From: Alterinioella nitratireducens
Lineage (GTDB): Bacteria > Pseudomonadota > Alphaproteobacteria > Rhodobacterales > Rhodobacteraceae
Reading direction: 5' to 3'
Assembly (NCBI RefSeq): GCF_013155465.1
Contig: NZ_JABJVX010000018.1
Span: forward strand, 1 to 39,301
Length of the DNA stretch: 39,301 bases
Below are positions 22,575 to 29,206 of this stretch, one piece after another; positions within the stretch are counted from its first letter, which is position 1, and the number at the start of each line of letters is the position of its first letter. The position numbers and the translations under genes are program-made. Under the pieces are notes generated by a model. The model was not told the DNA's origin. It was given only the letters and a program-made list of their open reading frames with translations, and made no database searches.

Positions 22575-23825
22575 ATGACGGTGATCATCGCAGGCGGCGG
22601 TATTGGCGGGCTCAGCCTCGGGCTGTCCCTGCATCAACTGGGTATTCCCTTCCACGTCGTCGAGGCGGTGGCGCATGTGAAGCCGCTGGGCGTCGGCATC
22701 AACCTGCAACCGCATTCGGTGCGCGAGCTGTTCGAGCTTGGCCTGGAATCGGAGTTGGACAAGATCGGGCTGCGCACCGAGGAGGTCGCCTATTTCTCGG
22801 CCCAAGGCCAGCTCATCTGGTCCGAGCCGCGCGGGATGGAGGCGGGCTATCGCTGGCCGCAATACTCGATCCATCGCGGCGAGTTGCAGTTCCTGCTCTA
22901 CCGCGAGCTTCTGCGCCGCTGCGGCCCGGAGGTCATCACCACCGGCGCGGCGCTGAAGGGCTGGCGCGAGGATGCGAATGGCGTGACCGTCGCGCTTGAG
23001 AACCGGCGCACCGGCGAGGCGCTGGGGGATATGCGCGGCGCGGTCCTCATTGGCGCGGACGGCATCAACTCGACCGTGCGCGCCACGCTCTACCCGGGGG
23101 AAGGGGCCGCGAAATGGCGCGGCACGATGATGTGGCGCGGCGTGACGAGGGGAAAACGCTTTTTCACCGGGCGCACCATGGCGATGGCGGGCACGGCGGA
23201 TCGCAAATTCGTCTGCTACCCGATCCAGGATCACCCCGATGGCGAACAGCGCATCAACTGGATTGCCGACCTGTCGCGCCCGGCGGATTATCCCTGGAAC
23301 CGGCAGGACTGGAACCGCGAGGGGCACCTGTCCGATTTCGCGCCCGCATTCGCCGATTGGCGCTTTGACTGGCTGGACATCCCCGCCCTGATCGAGGCGG
23401 CGGAAGGCGTCTGGGAATACCCGATGGTCGACCGCGACCCGCTGCCGCGCTGGAGCCATGGGCGCGTCACGCTGCTGGGCGATGCGGCGCATGCGATGTA
23501 TCCCATCGGTTCCAACGGCGCGACACAGGCGATCATCGACGCCCGCGTGCTGGCGCGCGAGTTGAACCGGGCGGGCGGGCCGCAGGCGCTGGCCGCCTAT
23601 GACGCGGCGCGGCGCGAGGCGGTCAACAAGCTGGTGGAGCTCAACCGGGGCGATGGGCCCGACAAGGTGCTGGACGAGGTCGCGGCCCGCGCGCCGGACG
23701 GGTTCGACGACATCTCGGATGTGATGAGCGCCGAGGAACTGGACAATATCGCCCGCAGCTACAAGGCCGTTGCCGGGTTCGACGTGGACAAGTTGAACGC
23801 GCGCGGCCCGCTGATCGAAGGCTAG
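22575..23825 (+). CDS. FAD-dependent monooxygenase (flavin-dependent oxidoreductase)
   Basis: A 416-residue class A flavoprotein monooxygenase. It has the FAD dinucleotide motif IIAGGGIGGLSLGLSL at the N-terminus, the DG motif LIGADGINSTVRA near 157-170, and the GD motif TLLGDAAHAMYPIGSNG near 300. Similarity in layout is to PhzS and salicylate-type hydroxylases, which use NAD(P)H and O2 to hydroxylate aromatic or heterocyclic acids. The gene starts 10 nt after the GH88-like gene and precedes dctQ by 16 nt, so it is part of the TRAP operon. The substrate is not known; aromatic acid import by the TRAP system is an alternative to uronate import. Confidence 0.9.
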   Translation: MTVIIAGGGIGGLSLGLSLHQLGIPFHVVEAVAHVKPLGVGINLQPHSVRELFELGLESELDKIGLRTEEVAYFSAQGQLIWSEPRGMEAGYRWPQYSIHRGELQFLLYRELLRRCGPEVITTGAALKGWREDANGVTVALENRRTGEALGDMRGAVLIGADGINSTVRATLYPGEGAAKWRGTMMWRGVTRGKRFFTGRTMAMAGTADRKFVCYPIQDHPDGEQRINWIADLSRPADYPWNRQDWNREGHLSDFAPAFADWRFDWLDIPALIEAAEGVWEYPMVDRDPLPRWSHGRVTLLGDAAHAMYPIGSNGATQAIIDARVLARELNRAGGPQALAAYDAARREAVNKLVELNRGDGPDKVLDEVAARAPDGFDDISDVMSAEELDNIARSYKAVAGFDVDKLNARGPLIEG

Positions 23826-23841
23826 GAAAGGGAACGAGACT

Positions 23842-24426
23842 ATGGGGTTGGCACCTGAATTGGAACGGTCCATCGGCCGGGGGATCGAGCGGTTCGCCCG
23901 CTACCTTGCCTATGGCGGTGGCATCGTGCTGGCGGCGGTCGCGCTGATGGTCGTGGCTTCGGTCATCGGTCGGGCGCTGGATGGCTTCGGCCTTTCCCCG
24001 GTGCGCGGCGATTACGAGCTTGTGCAGACGGGCTGTGGCCTCGCGGTCTTCGCCTTCCTGCCCTGGTGCCAGTTCAATCGCGGCCATGTCAGCGTCGATA
24101 TCCTGGTGACGCAGTTTCCGATGCGCAGTCAGGCGTTTTTCGGCCTCATCGGCGACATCCTGATCACGCTGGCCGCCTTTGTCATCGCCTGGCGGATATG
24201 GGCGGGCTTCGGCGAGAAATTCCCCTATGGCAGCGACGGCCTGCGCGAGGCATTGAGCATGGGCCATCGCCCGTTCTTCCCCGAAACCACCTATGAGCTG
24301 TCGATCCCGATGTGGATTCCCTTCGGCCTGGCCTTCCTCTTTTCGGCCCTCTTCTTCCTTACCGCGCTCTACACCGTGTGGCGCGCGCTCAACTGGACCC
24401 TTCAGGGCCGGGAGCAACTGGCATGA
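23842..24426 (+). CDS. dctQ: TRAP transporter small membrane subunit (DctQ family)
   Basis: A 194-residue membrane protein with four predicted transmembrane helices (near 25-45, 65-82, 92-115 and 155-180). The DctQ-typical loop FLPWCQFNRGHVSVDIL follows helix 2. It assembles with DctM in the inner membrane and links it to the binding protein. It overlaps dctM by 4 nt (ATGA). It has an extended loop between helices 3 and 4 (about 120-150). Confidence 0.92.
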   Translation: MGLAPELERSIGRGIERFARYLAYGGGIVLAAVALMVVASVIGRALDGFGLSPVRGDYELVQTGCGLAVFAFLPWCQFNRGHVSVDILVTQFPMRSQAFFGLIGDILITLAAFVIAWRIWAGFGEKFPYGSDGLREALSMGHRPFFPETTYELSIPMWIPFGLAFLFSALFFLTALYTVWRALNWTLQGREQLA

Positions 24427-25790
24427 CCGGTCTTGAACTTGCCATCGCGGCCTTTGCCCTCATGCTGGTGGCGATCTTCTTTCGGGCGCCCATCGGCGTG
24501 GCCATGGGGATCACCGGCTTCGTTGGCACCTGGTATTACCTCGGCAACCCGAACGCGCCGCTTTCCCTGATGAAATCGCTGACCTACGAGACCTTCTCCA
24601 GCTACTCTCTGTCGATCGTTCCGCTCTTCCTTCTGATGGGACAATTCGCAACGAAATCAGGCATGTCGGCGGCATTGTTCAAGGCGGCGTCCGACTGGCT
24701 CGGGCACCGGCGGGGCGGTGTCGCCATGGCCGCCGTGGGGGCCTGCGCGGGGTTCGGCGCGGTCTGTGGCTCGTCGCTGGCCACCGCCTCGACCATGGGC
24801 CAGGTGGCACTGCCCGAGATGCGCAAGCGCGGCTATGCCGACAGCCTTTCGACCGGGGTTCTGGCCGCGGGCGGCACACTTGGCATCTTGATCCCGCCCT
24901 CGATCATCCTGGTGATCTACGCCATCCTGGCCGAGCAGAATATCGTCAAGATGTTTATCGCGGCGCTGGTGCCGGGCATCCTGGCGGCACTTGGCTATAT
25001 GCTGACAGTGGCAATCTACTGCTGGTTCAAGCCCGATGCCGGCCCCGCGCTGGACCGCGTGCCGATGGGCCGGCGCATCCGCGACCTGGGCCAGATCTGG
25101 CCCGTGGTGGTGATCTTCGGCCTCGTCATGGGCGGGATCGCGGCGGACTGGAACTGGACGCAGGAGGGGGTTCAGGCCCTCTTCACCCCCACCGAAGGCG
25201 CCGCCGTGGGCGCCGTGGCGACCGGGATTTACGGCGTGTTTTCAGGCGGTCTGACCTGGCGCGGCTTCCTCGATTCGGTGTTGTCGGCGGCCAGCTCCAC
25301 CGCGATGATCTTCTTCATCGTGTTGGGCGCGCATATGTTCAACTCGTTCCTCGCCTTCACCAACGCGCCGCAGCAACTGGCCGACTGGATCAGCGGCCAG
25401 GGTTTCGCGCCGCTTCTGGTGCTGACGATCATGCTGGCGACCTACCTCGTGTTCGGCTGCGTGATGGATTCGCTCAGCATGATCCTGCTGACCATCCCGA
25501 TCTTCTTTCCCATCGTGCAGGCGCTGGACTGGGAGATCCTGGGCTATGCGATGAACCAGGAGCAATCGGCGATCTGGTTCGGTATCCTGGCGCTGATCGT
25601 GGTCGAGGTCGGGCTGATCACGCCGCCGGTGGGCATCAACCTCTTCATCATCAACTCGATGGCGCGCGACATTCCGATTGCCCGGACCTATGCGGGCGTC
25701 GCGCCCTTCGTGGCCTCGGACCTCATCCGCGTCGTGGTGCTGGTGGCCTTCCCCGGTATCACGCTGTGGCTGGTGGGCGTGATGTTCTGA
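24423..25790 (+). CDS. dctM: TRAP transporter large permease (DctM family)
   Basis: A 455-residue membrane protein with about 12 transmembrane segments forming the sodium-coupled channel of the TRAP transporter. Family features are FRAPIGVAMGITGF near the N-terminus, the GSSLATASTMGQVALPEM hairpin, the GGTLGILIPPS motif near residue 155, and LITPPVGINLFIINS near 400. The start lies in the ATGA overlap with dctQ. It closes the operon dctP, GH88-like, monooxygenase, dctQ, dctM. Confidence 0.95.
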   Translation: MTGLELAIAAFALMLVAIFFRAPIGVAMGITGFVGTWYYLGNPNAPLSLMKSLTYETFSSYSLSIVPLFLLMGQFATKSGMSAALFKAASDWLGHRRGGVAMAAVGACAGFGAVCGSSLATASTMGQVALPEMRKRGYADSLSTGVLAAGGTLGILIPPSIILVIYAILAEQNIVKMFIAALVPGILAALGYMLTVAIYCWFKPDAGPALDRVPMGRRIRDLGQIWPVVVIFGLVMGGIAADWNWTQEGVQALFTPTEGAAVGAVATGIYGVFSGGLTWRGFLDSVLSAASSTAMIFFIVLGAHMFNSFLAFTNAPQQLADWISGQGFAPLLVLTIMLATYLVFGCVMDSLSMILLTIPIFFPIVQALDWEILGYAMNQEQSAIWFGILALIVVEVGLITPPVGINLFIINSMARDIPIARTYAGVAPFVASDLIRVVVLVAFPGITLWLVGVMF

Positions 25791-25800
25791 CGATGGGATA

Positions 25801-25829
25801 TTGACGATGCGGGGGCGGGCGACTAGACC
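25801..25829 (+). promoter_or_regulatory. Promoter of tRNA-Leu
   Basis: TTGACG (25801-25806), a 17-nt spacer and TAGACC (25824-25829) precede the tRNA by 12 nt, with a GC-rich stretch after the -35 element. This is consistent with a dedicated sigma-70 tRNA promoter. Confidence 0.7.
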
Positions 25830-25841
25830 CACCTTCGCGTT

Positions 25842-25926
25842 GCCCGAGTGGCGGAATTGGTAGACGCAGGGGATTCAAAATCCCCCGCCGCAAGGCTTGT
25901 CGGTTCGAGTCCGACCTCGGGTACCA
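25842..25926 (+). tRNA. tRNA-Leu (anticodon CAA)
   Basis: Type II tRNA of 85 nt including an encoded CCA. The acceptor GCCCGAG pairs with CTCGGGT (G1-U72 as in other leucine tRNAs), followed by discriminator A and CCA. The anticodon stem GGGGA/TCCCC holds loop TTCAAAA with CAA at 25876-25878, decoding UUG. A long variable arm follows (CGCCGCAAGGCTTG region) and the T arm is GTCGG-TTCGAGT-CCGAC. Confidence 0.97.
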
Positions 25927-25928
25927 TC

Positions 25929-25978
25929 GGTCGTTCTGGCAAGAACGACCAAGGCGGCAGTCGCTCTGCAAGAGCGAC
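25929..25978 (+). repeat. Two tandem, covarying hairpins after tRNA-Leu
   Basis: Hairpin 1 (25929-25950) is GGTCGTTCT-GGCA-AGAACGACC with a 9-bp stem. Hairpin 2 (25960-25978) is GTCGCTCT-GCA-AGAGCGAC with an 8-bp stem. They are related copies: a T-A pair in the first is a C-G pair in the second, so the change is compensated. Neither is followed by a U-tract. Confidence 0.65.
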
Positions 25979-26061
25979 GAGAGCCAACATCAGAAATCCC
26001 GCAAGAGACCGCGACGGCCACTCCGCGCCTTGCATGGGCGATGAGAGCCTCATCCCCCACG

Positions 26062-26094
26062 AAAAACGCGCCCCCTGAAATCTCAGGAGGCGCG
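26062..26094 (-). terminator. Terminator of the curlin cluster
   Basis: On the minus strand a 12-bp stem (one mismatch, CGCGCCTCCTGA against TCAGGGGGCGCG, 26094-26067) is followed by five T residues (26066-26062). It lies about 45 nt after the stop of the last curlin-repeat gene. Confidence 0.8.
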
Positions 26095-26137
26095 CTATTG
26101 GCGTTTCGACTGGGGGTGGGGTCCAGGATCTTCCCGA

Positions 26138-26533
26138 TCAGTCGAGGCCAACCTGAAACAGCAGGCCGGTCTGGCAGCCGTCGCCCTGGGCGACATTGGC
26201 GTTTGCACCGTTGCCGAACTGGAAGATGCCGTAGCTGTCGCAGCCGTTCTGGCTCAGCGTGCCGCTATTGCCGTTGCCTTCCTGATAGATAACGCCCTGG
26301 TTGCCACCGCCGGACTGGCCGAGGCCGGCACCATTGCCGTTGCCGTTCTGCAAAACCTGCGCCGGATCGCCGCCATTGGCGATCTGGAAAATGCCAAGAC
26401 CCAGGCGGATCATGTTGGCCTCTTCGGCATTGGTGGGGTTCACCTCGAAGCTGAGGGTGCCACCGGCCATTGCGGCGGGGGCGGCGAGCGTGGTCAGGGC
26501 GAGGGTGGCGGCGATGAAGGTCTTGCGGATCAT
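26138..26533 (-). CDS. Curlin-repeat protein with paired cysteines
   Basis: A 131-residue secreted protein with a Sec signal cleaved after AMA (residue 23). A short non-repeat region (24-60) precedes about three curlin-type repeats of the Q-x-G-x-x-N kind (QNGNGNGAGLGQSG, YQEGNGNSGTLSQNG, FQFGNGANANVAQGDG). It differs from the two CsgA copies in this cluster by having fewer repeats and two cysteines (Cys98, Cys120) exactly 22 residues apart, one repeat length. It could be a CsgB-like nucleator or a minor fibre subunit. AAGGAACC precedes the ATG. It has its own promoter and is the last gene of the cluster. Confidence 0.85.
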   Translation of the reverse strand: MIRKTFIAATLALTTLAAPAAMAGGTLSFEVNPTNAEEANMIRLGLGIFQIANGGDPAQVLQNGNGNGAGLGQSGGGNQGVIYQEGNGNSGTLSQNGCDSYGIFQFGNGANANVAQGDGCQTGLLFQVGLD

Positions 26534-26591
26534 GGGTCTGGTTCCTTTGAATAAATTTGCTGTTGGCTGGTGTCTCTGTGTTGATGATTCT

Positions 26592-26620
26592 ACTTTAGTG
26601 TCTGAAAGACACTAAGTCAA
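26592..26620 (-). promoter_or_regulatory. Curlin promoter with operator in spacer (third curlin gene)
   Basis: On the minus strand TTGACT (26620-26615), 17 nt and TAAAGT (26597-26592) form a strong promoter. The palindrome TTAGTGT-N7-ACACTAA (26595-26615) fills the spacer. The leader to the ATG at 26533 is about 50-55 nt. The same arrangement occurs upstream of the csgA copy at 27621. Confidence 0.75.
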
Positions 26621-26627
26621 CACCGAA

Positions 26628-27014
26628 TTACAGGTTGGTGGCACAATTATAGGTCGCGCCGTTCACCGACAGGACCATGCTGGCGTCGTAGCGCGACGGA
26701 TCGCCCGACAGGTTGGCCTGGCCCAGGGTCACGATCTCGCCTTCGCGGGCCGAGAACGCGCCGCCCTGGCGGATATTGGTGCCACCGCCCGACAGCGTCA
26801 GGGCATAGGTGCCGGTCATGGCCTCATGGGCCTGAACCCGGCCCTGGAAATGCACCATGGCGCCGGTCTGCTCGACGGCGATGTCGCAGGCCAGCGGGGC
26901 CGTGGCGGCGGCGGTGGTCGTGGTCGCGTTGCTGACGGCAGCGATCCCCAGGCCGGCCAGGATCACGGCGGCGGGAAGGGCGGTGCGCAGGTTGAGGATA
27001 TTTGCGTAAGTCAT
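26628..27014 (-). CDS. csgH: CsgH-like curli chaperone (copy 2)
   Basis: A 128-residue secreted protein of the CsgH family, periplasmic beta-sandwich proteins of alphaproteobacteria that inhibit premature CsgA amyloid formation. It has an N-terminal signal (cleavage likely after SNA at 30), then LACDIAVEQTGAMVHFQGRV and a C-terminal NGATYNCATNL; Cys43 and Cys124 probably form the family disulfide. The ATG at 27014 follows AAAGGA. It lies between a csgA copy and the third curlin gene. It is a paralogue of the copy at 27712. Confidence 0.87.
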   Translation of the reverse strand: MTYANILNLRTALPAAVILAGLGIAAVSNATTTTAAATAPLACDIAVEQTGAMVHFQGRVQAHEAMTGTYALTLSGGGTNIRQGGAFSAREGEIVTLGQANLSGDPSRYDASMVLSVNGATYNCATNL

Positions 27015-27120
27015 TGAAGAAGTATCCTTTTGTTGGTGGTCAGGCGGGGGCCTTGACGCGGGGAGGGGGTGTGAGACGGCTGCAAACCGGGGGAAATCGG
27101 AAAAGGATGGGGCACAAGAT

Positions 27121-27158
27121 CCGGGGGGCGGGGGCGGGATCACCGCTCCGCCCCCCGG
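27121..27158 (-). promoter_or_regulatory. Hairpin between csgA copy 2 and csgH copy 2
   Basis: CCGGGGGGCGG (27121-27131) and CCGCCCCCCGG (27148-27158) form an 11-bp GC stem without U-tract, 22 nt after the csgA stop. It probably stabilises the curlin mRNA and lowers read-through to csgH. Confidence 0.6.
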
Positions 27159-27180
27159 GGGATTGTCGATGCCGATCGGC

Positions 27181-27621
27181 TTAGTTCTGGACGATCACGG
27201 CGGTGTTGCCGGTGCCGACCTGGCTGGAGGAGGCCGAGTTGCCATAGCCGTTCTGGATGATGGCGACGCCGTTGCCATAGCCGAGCTGGCCGGTCGAGGC
27301 GGAGTTGTAGGCGCCGTTCTGGGCGATGCCGGACACGTTGCCCGAGCCGTAGGTCGCCGCGGAGGCCGCGTTGCCATAGCCGGTCTGGCCGATCACGGTG
27401 GTGTTCCAGTTGCCGTTCTGGGTGGCGGCGGCGCTGTTGTAGTTGCCGTTCTGGTAGATGCCCATGTCGTTGAACCACCCGGTCTGTGCACCGGCGGCGG
27501 CGTTACCCACGCCCCACTGCTGGACGTTGACATAGGAGCCGTTGGCAGAGGCGGCACCTGCGACGGGCAGGGCGATCATCAGGGACAGGGCGGCGGTCTT
27601 GAAGAGCTTGGAGAAAGTCAT
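27181..27621 (-). CDS. csgA: Major curlin CsgA (copy 2)
   Basis: A 146-residue amyloid fibre subunit. The Sec signal is cleaved after ASA (residue 26). The mature protein has five repeats of about 22 residues with the curlin pattern (for example YQNGNYNSAAATQNGNWN and IQNGYGNSASSSQVGTGN), rich in Gly, Asn, Gln and Ser and free of Cys. It should be secreted by a CsgG pore (not in this window) and polymerise on the cell surface. AAAGGATC precedes the ATG. It is almost identical in layout to the copy at 28226. Confidence 0.92.
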   Translation of the reverse strand: MTFSKLFKTAALSLMIALPVAGAASANGSYVNVQQWGVGNAAAGAQTGWFNDMGIYQNGNYNSAAATQNGNWNTTVIGQTGYGNAASAATYGSGNVSGIAQNGAYNSASTGQLGYGNGVAIIQNGYGNSASSSQVGTGNTAVIVQN

Positions 27622-27675
27622 TTTGAAAAGATCCTTTGGGTTGGTGGGTTGAATGGTCTTGGTTGCGATGAAACT

Positions 27676-27704
27676 AATTTAGTGTGCTTTGCACACTAAG
27701 TCAA
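27676..27704 (-). promoter_or_regulatory. Curlin promoter with operator in spacer (csgA copy 2)
   Basis: On the minus strand TTGACT (27704-27699), 17 nt and TAAATT (27681-27676). The palindrome TTAGTGT-N7-ACACTAA occupies 27679-27699; with its flanks the stem is TTAGTGTGC/GCACACTAA. Leader to the ATG is about 50 nt. A bound dimer would cover the spacer and both core elements. Confidence 0.75.
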
Positions 27705-27711
27705 GAACTTT

Positions 27712-28104
27712 TTACTGGGTGGCGGCACAATTGTAGGTGCTGCCGTTCACGGAAAGGGTCAGGGCCGCGCCGGTGCGGGCGGGAGTGCCGGACAGGTTGG
27801 CCTGGCCGATCGTGACGGTTTCGCCGGCGCGGGCGGAGAACGGCCCGCCCTGGGCGATATTGGTGCCGGGCCCGGTCAGGCGCAGGCTGTAGGTTCCGGA
27901 AACCGCCTCATTGGCGTGGACGCGGCCCTGGTAGGTGACCGTGGCGCCGCTCTGGGTGACGGCGATGTCGCAGGAAAGCGGTCCGGCGGAGGAGGGGCGC
28001 GGGGTGGTTGCGGTCGCGGTGCACGCGGCGGTCAGACCGAGCCCGGCGAGAAAAACGGAGGCCTTGGCCAGTCGACGAATTTTCGGGGCGGTGAAGGGGG
28101 TCAT
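27712..28104 (-). CDS. csgH: CsgH-like curli chaperone (copy 1), possible lipoprotein
   Basis: A 130-residue CsgH-family protein paralogous to the one at 26628: LSCDIAVTQSGATVTYQGRV and C-terminal NGSTYNCAATQ with Cys45 and Cys126. Its signal region ends in GLGLTAAC, which resembles a lipobox with Cys28 at +1, so this copy may be lipid-anchored while copy 2 is soluble. The lipobox is imperfect (Thr at -3). AAGGATC precedes the ATG. It lies 120 nt behind csgA copy 1. Confidence 0.85.
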   Translation of the reverse strand: MTPFTAPKIRRLAKASVFLAGLGLTAACTATATTPRPSSAGPLSCDIAVTQSGATVTYQGRVHANEAVSGTYSLRLTGPGTNIAQGGPFSARAGETVTIGQANLSGTPARTGAALTLSVNGSTYNCAATQ

Positions 28105-28173
28105 GACTCTGATCCTTAGGGCGCGGTGCTGCGGAAAAATCTTGGCGTCGTGCTTGGGGTCGTGAAGGAAGGC

Positions 28174-28209
28174 GCGCGGGGGGCAGGGAGGGCACTCTGC
28201 CCCCCGCGC
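28174..28209 (-). promoter_or_regulatory. Hairpin between csgA copy 1 and csgH copy 1
   Basis: GCGCGGGGGGCAG (28174-28186) pairs perfectly with CTGCCCCCCGCGC (28197-28209), a 13-bp stem beginning 17 nt after the csgA stop, without U-tract. It is equivalent to the hairpin at 27121 in the second module. Confidence 0.65.
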
Positions 28210-28225
28210 TTCAGGGTCATCGGGC

Positions 28226-28666
28226 TTAGTGCTGGACGATGACCGAGACGTTGCCGGAGCCGACCTGAGTGGCCGAGGCGTTGTTGCCGTTGCCCATCTG
28301 GATCACGCCGATGGCGTTGCCATTGCCGAGCTGGCCAATATCGGCGGTGTTGCCATTGCCCTGCTGGGCGATGCCGACGATGTTGCCCGAGCCGATGGTC
28401 GTGGCCGATGCGCCGTTGCCGTACCCGGTCTGGCCAACAACAGTGGTGTTGAAGTTGCCGTCCTGGCTGGCGATGGTCGTGTTGTAGGCACCGTTCTGGT
28501 AGATGCCCATGTCGTTGAGGAACCCGGTCTGTGCGCCGGCGGCGCCGTTGCCGTAGCCATACTGCTGGACGTTGACATAGGAGCCGTTGGCCGAAGCTGC
28601 ACCTGCGACGGGCAGGGCGATCATCAGGGTCAGGGCGGCGGTCTTGAGGGTCTTGGAGAAAGTCAT
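28226..28666 (-). CDS. csgA: Major curlin CsgA (copy 1)
   Basis: A 146-residue curlin with the same signal (cleaved after ASA) and five 22-residue repeats as the copy at 27181 (for example YQNGAYNTTIASQDGNFN, IQMGNGNNASATQVGSGN). The N-terminal half of the mature chain is nearly identical to copy 2, and the later repeats have diverged (more NGN, fewer Tyr). GAGGAC precedes the ATG at 28666. It heads the cluster and lies below a 540-bp AT-rich upstream region. Confidence 0.92.
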   Translation of the reverse strand: MTFSKTLKTAALTLMIALPVAGAASANGSYVNVQQYGYGNGAAGAQTGFLNDMGIYQNGAYNTTIASQDGNFNTTVVGQTGYGNGASATTIGSGNIVGIAQQGNGNTADIGQLGNGNAIGVIQMGNGNNASATQVGSGNVSVIVQH

Positions 28667-29206
28667 TGTGAAAAGTCCTCTTCGGGGGTCGGTGTGAATG
28701 GGTTGATGCGTTCGTCTTGATGTTGCGGGGGTCGCATGTCGTTTCGGGTTTGGGCGGCGTCTGCATCGTGGCGTCAGCCGATGACCAACACTTGGCCCGA
28801 TCCGCCGGGGTCAGACAATATCGGCGCGGAGAAAGCTGATAACAGCGAGTTAGTCATTGGATAACACGAACTCAGACGGGAATGTTATTGGATAACAGGA
28901 GTATATAAATGCAGTTATATCAGTATGATAATGGGTCGCTCCGAATGTCTTCCCGATCCGCTCAAGCATGTTCGTGTAAAAATGCCCAAAATTATTCTCG
29001 AAACCGATAACACGGGCCAAACCGTGCGCACGCCGATAACAATTCAATAACGTGTAAAAAACACACTAAGACGACTCGTCCTACGCGTCCGACCCCTGGA
29101 ATCCCCCGACTGATTCCCCCGCTTCCACCTTCACCCGAATCGTGCCGCGCCGCCCCGTCGGCCAGCTTGCGGTTGAAAATTCCGTCGGTCCGGGCAATCT
29201 GGGCGC
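28667..29206. promoter_or_regulatory. Divergent regulatory region, curli / DUF4178
   Basis: 540 bp without a credible gene and, at 28835-29070, far more AT-rich than the rest of the window. It contains GATAACA five times (28838, 28860, 28891, 29006, 29035), one of which is the right half of a perfect palindrome TGTTAT-TGG-ATAACA (28883-28897). It also contains a degenerate copy of the curlin operator (29049-29069). The csgA copy 1 promoter must be here but I cannot place it with confidence. The promoter-proximal plus-strand end serves the DUF4178 operon. Confidence 0.6.
29173..29206 (+). promoter_or_regulatory. Promoter of the DUF4178 operon, probably leaderless
   Basis: TTGAAA (29173-29178), a 16-nt spacer and CAATCT (29195-29200) end six bases before the ATG at 29207. 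No ribosome site precedes this ATG. Transcription would start at or next to the start codon, giving a leaderless mRNA. Confidence 0.5.

Noticed and set aside
25842-25926. tRNA-Leu 3' end as an integration site of a genomic island covering the curli genes
   Set aside because: No integrase gene and no repeated copy of the tRNA 3' end was seen within the window.
25875-26060. Minus-strand frames across tRNA-Leu (ending in GRTRTDKPCGGGF-type peptide)
   Set aside because: Antisense of the tRNA; a known source of spurious protein annotations.
26138-28666. Repeat-rich DNA as a CRISPR array or other direct-repeat locus
   Set aside because: The repeats are coding, in frame, of 66-bp period, and match curlin repeats with signal peptides.
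28850-29047. 65-residue minus-strand frame upstream of csgA copy 1
   Set aside because: TTG start without ribosome site, AT-rich and low-coding composition, and full overlap with repeated regulatory-looking motifs.
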